DNA of 64,000 nucleotides from Pseudomonas sp. sp1636 (GTDB taxonomy: Bacteria; Pseudomonadota; Gammaproteobacteria; Pseudomonadales; Pseudomonadaceae): positions 1 to 64,000 of the forward strand of contig NZ_JARRAB010000010.1 of NCBI RefSeq assembly GCF_030376615.1, given 5' to 3'. The notes beneath the pieces were generated by a model. It had not been told where the DNA came from. It saw only the letters and a list, made by a program, of their open reading frames with translations, and did not search any database. The position numbers were made by a program, and so were the translations under genes. Positions 61,456-64,000 of this stretch are shown piece after piece (the stretch's first letter is position 1; each line of letters starts with the position of its first letter).

Positions 61456-62856
61456 ATGAGTGTGCAAGCGGCCGCCCACCGAGACGCGTGGGTTCACCCG
61501 GACGAGATCCGTGCGCAGTTTTCCCGCGCCATGTCGGCCATGTATCGGGCCGAAGTGCCGCTCTACGGCGAACTGCTCGATTTGGTGAGCCAGGTCAACC
61601 GGCAGGTGCTGGCGCAGGATGGCGAGCTGGCCGAACGGCTGCAGCTGACCGGGGAGATCCAGCGCCTGGACATGGAGCGGCATGGCGCCATCCGCCTGGG
61701 CAGCGCCGTCGAGCTGGCCACCATGCGTCGGCTGTTCGCGGTCATGGGCATGTACCCGGTCGGCTACTACGACCTGGCCTGCGCCGGGGTGCCGGTGCAT
61801 GCCACCGCGTTCCGGGCGATCCACGAAGATTCGTTGCAACACAGCCCGTTCCGGGTGTTCACCTCCTTGCTGCGCCTGGAGCTGATCGACAATGCCGAGT
61901 TGCGCGAATTGGCGCGCAGCGTGCTCGAGCGCCGATCCATCTTTACCCCACGGGCCATCGCGCTGATCGAGCGTTTCGAACAGGCCGGCGGCCTGGCGCA
62001 GGCCGAGGCGGACGAGTTCGTCGAGCAGGCCCTGGAGACCTTCCGCTGGCACCGCGAGGCGACGGTCGGCGCGGCGCTGTACCAGCAACTGAGCGAGCAA
62101 CACCGGTTGGTCGCCGACGTGGTGGCCTTCAAGGGCCCGCACATCAATCACCTGACCCCGCGCAGCCTGGATATCGATGCGGTGCAGGCCGGCATGCCGC
62201 AACGCGGCATCGACCCCAAGGCGATTGTCGAAGGCCCGCCTTTGCGGCGCTGCCCGATCCTGTTGCGCCAGACCAGCTTCAAGGCCCTGCACGAGCAGGT
62301 AGTGTTCGTCGAGGACAATGGCGAGCGCGCCCTGGGCAGCCATTCGGCCCGTTTCGGCGAGATCGAGCAACGCGGCGCGGCCCTGACCGCCAAAGGCCGC
62401 GCGCTCTACGACCGCTTGCTGGACAACGCGCGCCAGGCAGACGGCGACTATGGATCGGCGCTGGCCGAGCAGTTCGGCGAATTCCCGGACGACTACGCCA
62501 GCCTGCGCCGCCAGGAACTGGCCTATTTCCGCTACTTCGTCAGCCCGGCCGGGCTGGCGGCCAAGGCGCGTGGCGAGCTGGCGAGCGACCTGGAAGCGCT
62601 GCTCGCCGCCGGGCATCTGTGTTGCGAGCCGCTGGTCTACGAAGACTTTCTGCCGGTCAGCGCGGCGGGCATCTTCCAGTCCAACCTGGGCGATGCCGCG
62701 CGTGACAGTTACGGCCATTCGGCCAATCAGGACGCCTTCGAGCGCGACCTGGGCGCGCCGGTGTTCGACGAGCTGGCGTTGTATGCCGAGACCCAGCGGC
62801 GCTCGCTGGTTCAGTGCGCCGAGCGGCTCGGGTTGGCGGAACTGTTCGGCGACTGA
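61456..62856 (+). CDS. hglS: 2-oxoadipate dioxygenase/decarboxylase (HglS, DUF1338)
   Basis: 466 residues. This family turns 2-oxoadipate into D-2-hydroxyglutarate with O2 and Fe(II), joining lysine catabolism to the TCA cycle. The expected metal ligands are visible: His76 in MERHGAIRLG, His232 in KGPHINHLTPR and Glu302 in RFGEIEQRG, in the order His-His-Glu known from the P. putida enzyme. GAGGAG lies about 10 nt before the ATG. The amaB - LysR - hglS neighbourhood matches P. putida apart from the inserted aminotransferase and DUF3422 genes. Confidence 0.93.
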   Translation: MSVQAAAHRDAWVHPDEIRAQFSRAMSAMYRAEVPLYGELLDLVSQVNRQVLAQDGELAERLQLTGEIQRLDMERHGAIRLGSAVELATMRRLFAVMGMYPVGYYDLACAGVPVHATAFRAIHEDSLQHSPFRVFTSLLRLELIDNAELRELARSVLERRSIFTPRAIALIERFEQAGGLAQAEADEFVEQALETFRWHREATVGAALYQQLSEQHRLVADVVAFKGPHINHLTPRSLDIDAVQAGMPQRGIDPKAIVEGPPLRRCPILLRQTSFKALHEQVVFVEDNGERALGSHSARFGEIEQRGAALTAKGRALYDRLLDNARQADGDYGSALAEQFGEFPDDYASLRRQELAYFRYFVSPAGLAAKARGELASDLEALLAAGHLCCEPLVYEDFLPVSAAGIFQSNLGDAARDSYGHSANQDAFERDLGAPVFDELALYAETQRRSLVQCAERLGLAELFGD

Positions 62857-62934
62857 CGGCTGGTCGCGTGCTCGGTGTATTGAATAGTCACTTGCCGCCG
62901 GGCGCGAGCCTGGCCGTTTTCGAGGAGTCGCATC

Positions 62935-64000
62935 ATGGATAACAGCAAGGGCGTCCGCAGCGGCGGGCAGATTCTGGTCGATGCCTTGCGCATCAATGGC
63001 GTCGAACGCGCGTTTTGCGTGCCGGGGGAGAGCTACCTGGCGGTGCTCGATGCCCTGCACGATGCCCGCGACGAGATCGACCTGGTGGTCTGCCGCCAGG
63101 AAGGCGGCGCCGCCTATATGGCCGAGGCTTACGGCAAGCTGACCGGTAAACCGGGGATCTGCTTCGTCACCCGCGGCCCCGGCGCCACCAATGCCTCTGT
63201 GGGCGTGCACACCGCCTACCAGGACTCGACGCCGATGATCCTGTTCATCGGCCAGGTGGCCCGCGACCAGATGGACCGCGAGGCCTTCCAGGAAATCGAC
63301 TACCGGCGCATGTTCGGCCAGCTGGCCAAGTGGGTGGTGCAGGTCGACGATGCCCGGCGCCTGCCGGAGTTGCTCAGCCAAGCCTTCCACCGCGCCGTCA
63401 ACGGCCGGCCCGGGCCGGTGGTGGTGGCGTTGCCGGAGGACATGCTCACCGATTGCGTCGCGGTGGCCGATGCCGGGCCTTGTCGGCGCATCGAGGCGAG
63501 TCCGGCCGCGGCCGACCTGCAAGCCATGGACGAGCTGCTGAACCAGGCCCAGCGGCCCTTGCTGATCGTCGGTGGCGGCGGCTGGACTGCCGCGGCGGTC
63601 GCAGACATCCAGCGCTTCGCCGAGCGCCGGCAGTTGCCGGTGGCGGCCTCGTTCCGCTGCCAGGATCTGTTCGACAATGGCCATCCTAACTACGCCGGCG
63701 ACCTCGGCCTGGCGGCCGGGCCGAAACTGCTGCAGGCGGTGCGCGATGCCGACCTGCTGCTGGTGGTCGGCGCGCGCATGGGCGAGATCACCTCCGGCGG
63801 CTACAGCCTGCTGGAGATTCCCGTGCCGCGCCAGCAACTGGTGCATGTGCACGCCGGGATCGAGGAACTGGGCCGGGTCTATCAGCCGACCCTGGCGATC
63901 AACAGCGGCATGGCGGCCTTCGCCGCCCAGGCCGCCACGCTCGCGCCCGACCGCAATCCGCGCCATGCCGACTGGATCCACAGCCTCAATGGCCACTACC
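62935..64000 (+). CDS. thiamine diphosphate-dependent enzyme, acetolactate-synthase-like, 3' end outside window
   Basis: 355 codons visible from ATG 62935 (GAGGAGTCG ahead), still open at the right edge; the family usually has 540-600 residues. The N-terminal pyrimidine-binding domain has catalytic Glu56 in VVCRQEGGAAYMAEAYG and RGPGATNASVGVHTAYQDST. The central domain (about 200-330) includes LLIVGGGGWTAAAV. The ThDP-binding GDG...N motif would lie outside. 78 nt after hglS on the same strand, so it may be in the same unit; a 2-oxo acid decarboxylase or carboligase role is open. Confidence 0.88.
   Translation, partial: MDNSKGVRSGGQILVDALRINGVERAFCVPGESYLAVLDALHDARDEIDLVVCRQEGGAAYMAEAYGKLTGKPGICFVTRGPGATNASVGVHTAYQDSTPMILFIGQVARDQMDREAFQEIDYRRMFGQLAKWVVQVDDARRLPELLSQAFHRAVNGRPGPVVVALPEDMLTDCVAVADAGPCRRIEASPAAADLQAMDELLNQAQRPLLIVGGGGWTAAAVADIQRFAERRQLPVAASFRCQDLFDNGHPNYAGDLGLAAGPKLLQAVRDADLLLVVGARMGEITSGGYSLLEIPVPRQQLVHVHAGIEELGRVYQPTLAINSGMAAFAAQAATLAPDRNPRHADWIHSLNGHY

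Noticed and set aside
61387..63996. An 869-codon open frame on the minus strand.
   Set aside because: It lies wholly antisense to hglS and the ThDP enzyme, which have clear motifs, ribosome sites and family lengths. Long antisense frames are expected in GC-rich DNA with strong third-position bias.

Overview
The window is a chromosomal segment of a high-GC gammaproteobacterium, almost certainly Pseudomonas or a very close relative. The evidence is the Entner-Doudoroff set hexR/zwf/pgl/eda, the block folD - tRNAs - tig-clpP-clpX-lon-hupB - tRNA-Asp - ppiD - fabI - peptide ABC operon - mltD - gloB - methyltransferase - rnhA - dnaQ (the order I recall from P. aeruginosa around PA1796-PA1816), and an AmaB/HglS lysine-catabolism cluster of the P. 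putida type. Nothing indicates a plasmid or a complete prophage.

Layout. 1-4449 (minus strand): a TolC-like outer-membrane lipoprotein, an HlyD-like adaptor and a large DUF4347/RTX-repeat protein that runs off the left edge; this is the most accessory-looking and least described part. 4450-5810: a gene-poor stretch holding a decayed GntR/UTRA regulator. 5811-11475: hexR diverging from zwf-pgl-eda, then phosphoglucomutase. 11919-16283: an MFS carrier and an arsR-gapdh-arsJ arsenate detoxification operon with a clear palindromic operator. 16576-19301: an EamA carrier and an atypical SDR, diverging from a LysR regulator. 19422-23053: a small lipoprotein gene, a second EF-G and a small AT-richer membrane protein, flanked by two copies of a miniature inverted-repeat element (a third, shrunken copy lies at 54581). 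23128-31322: a sigma-54 activator diverging from a six-gene GlpSTPQV-like ABC importer operon; an inverted-repeat UAS and a -24/-12 promoter lie between them.

31384-55838 is core genome: folD, tRNA-Arg/His/Leu, the ATP-dependent proteolysis and chaperone block, HU, PpiD, fabI at the end of a peptide-uptake operon (npp/yej type), an HDOD-GAF signalling protein, MltD, glyoxalase II, a methyltransferase, RNase HI and the DNA polymerase III epsilon subunit. 55970-64000 is a lysine/2-aminoadipate catabolic region: amaB diverging from a LysR gene, then a class III aminotransferase, a DUF3422 membrane protein, hglS (2-oxoadipate dioxygenase/decarboxylase) and a ThDP enzyme cut by the right edge.

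Most promising for new biology: the DUF4347/RTX protein, which has an apparent His/Cys dyad and its own adaptor and outer-membrane protein; the reciprocal degeneration of the two ATPases in the ABC importer; the inverted-repeat element that supplies the stop codon of a lipoprotein gene; and the undescribed DUF3422 gene inside the lysine cluster. All function calls rest on reading motifs and gene order; no database search was run.
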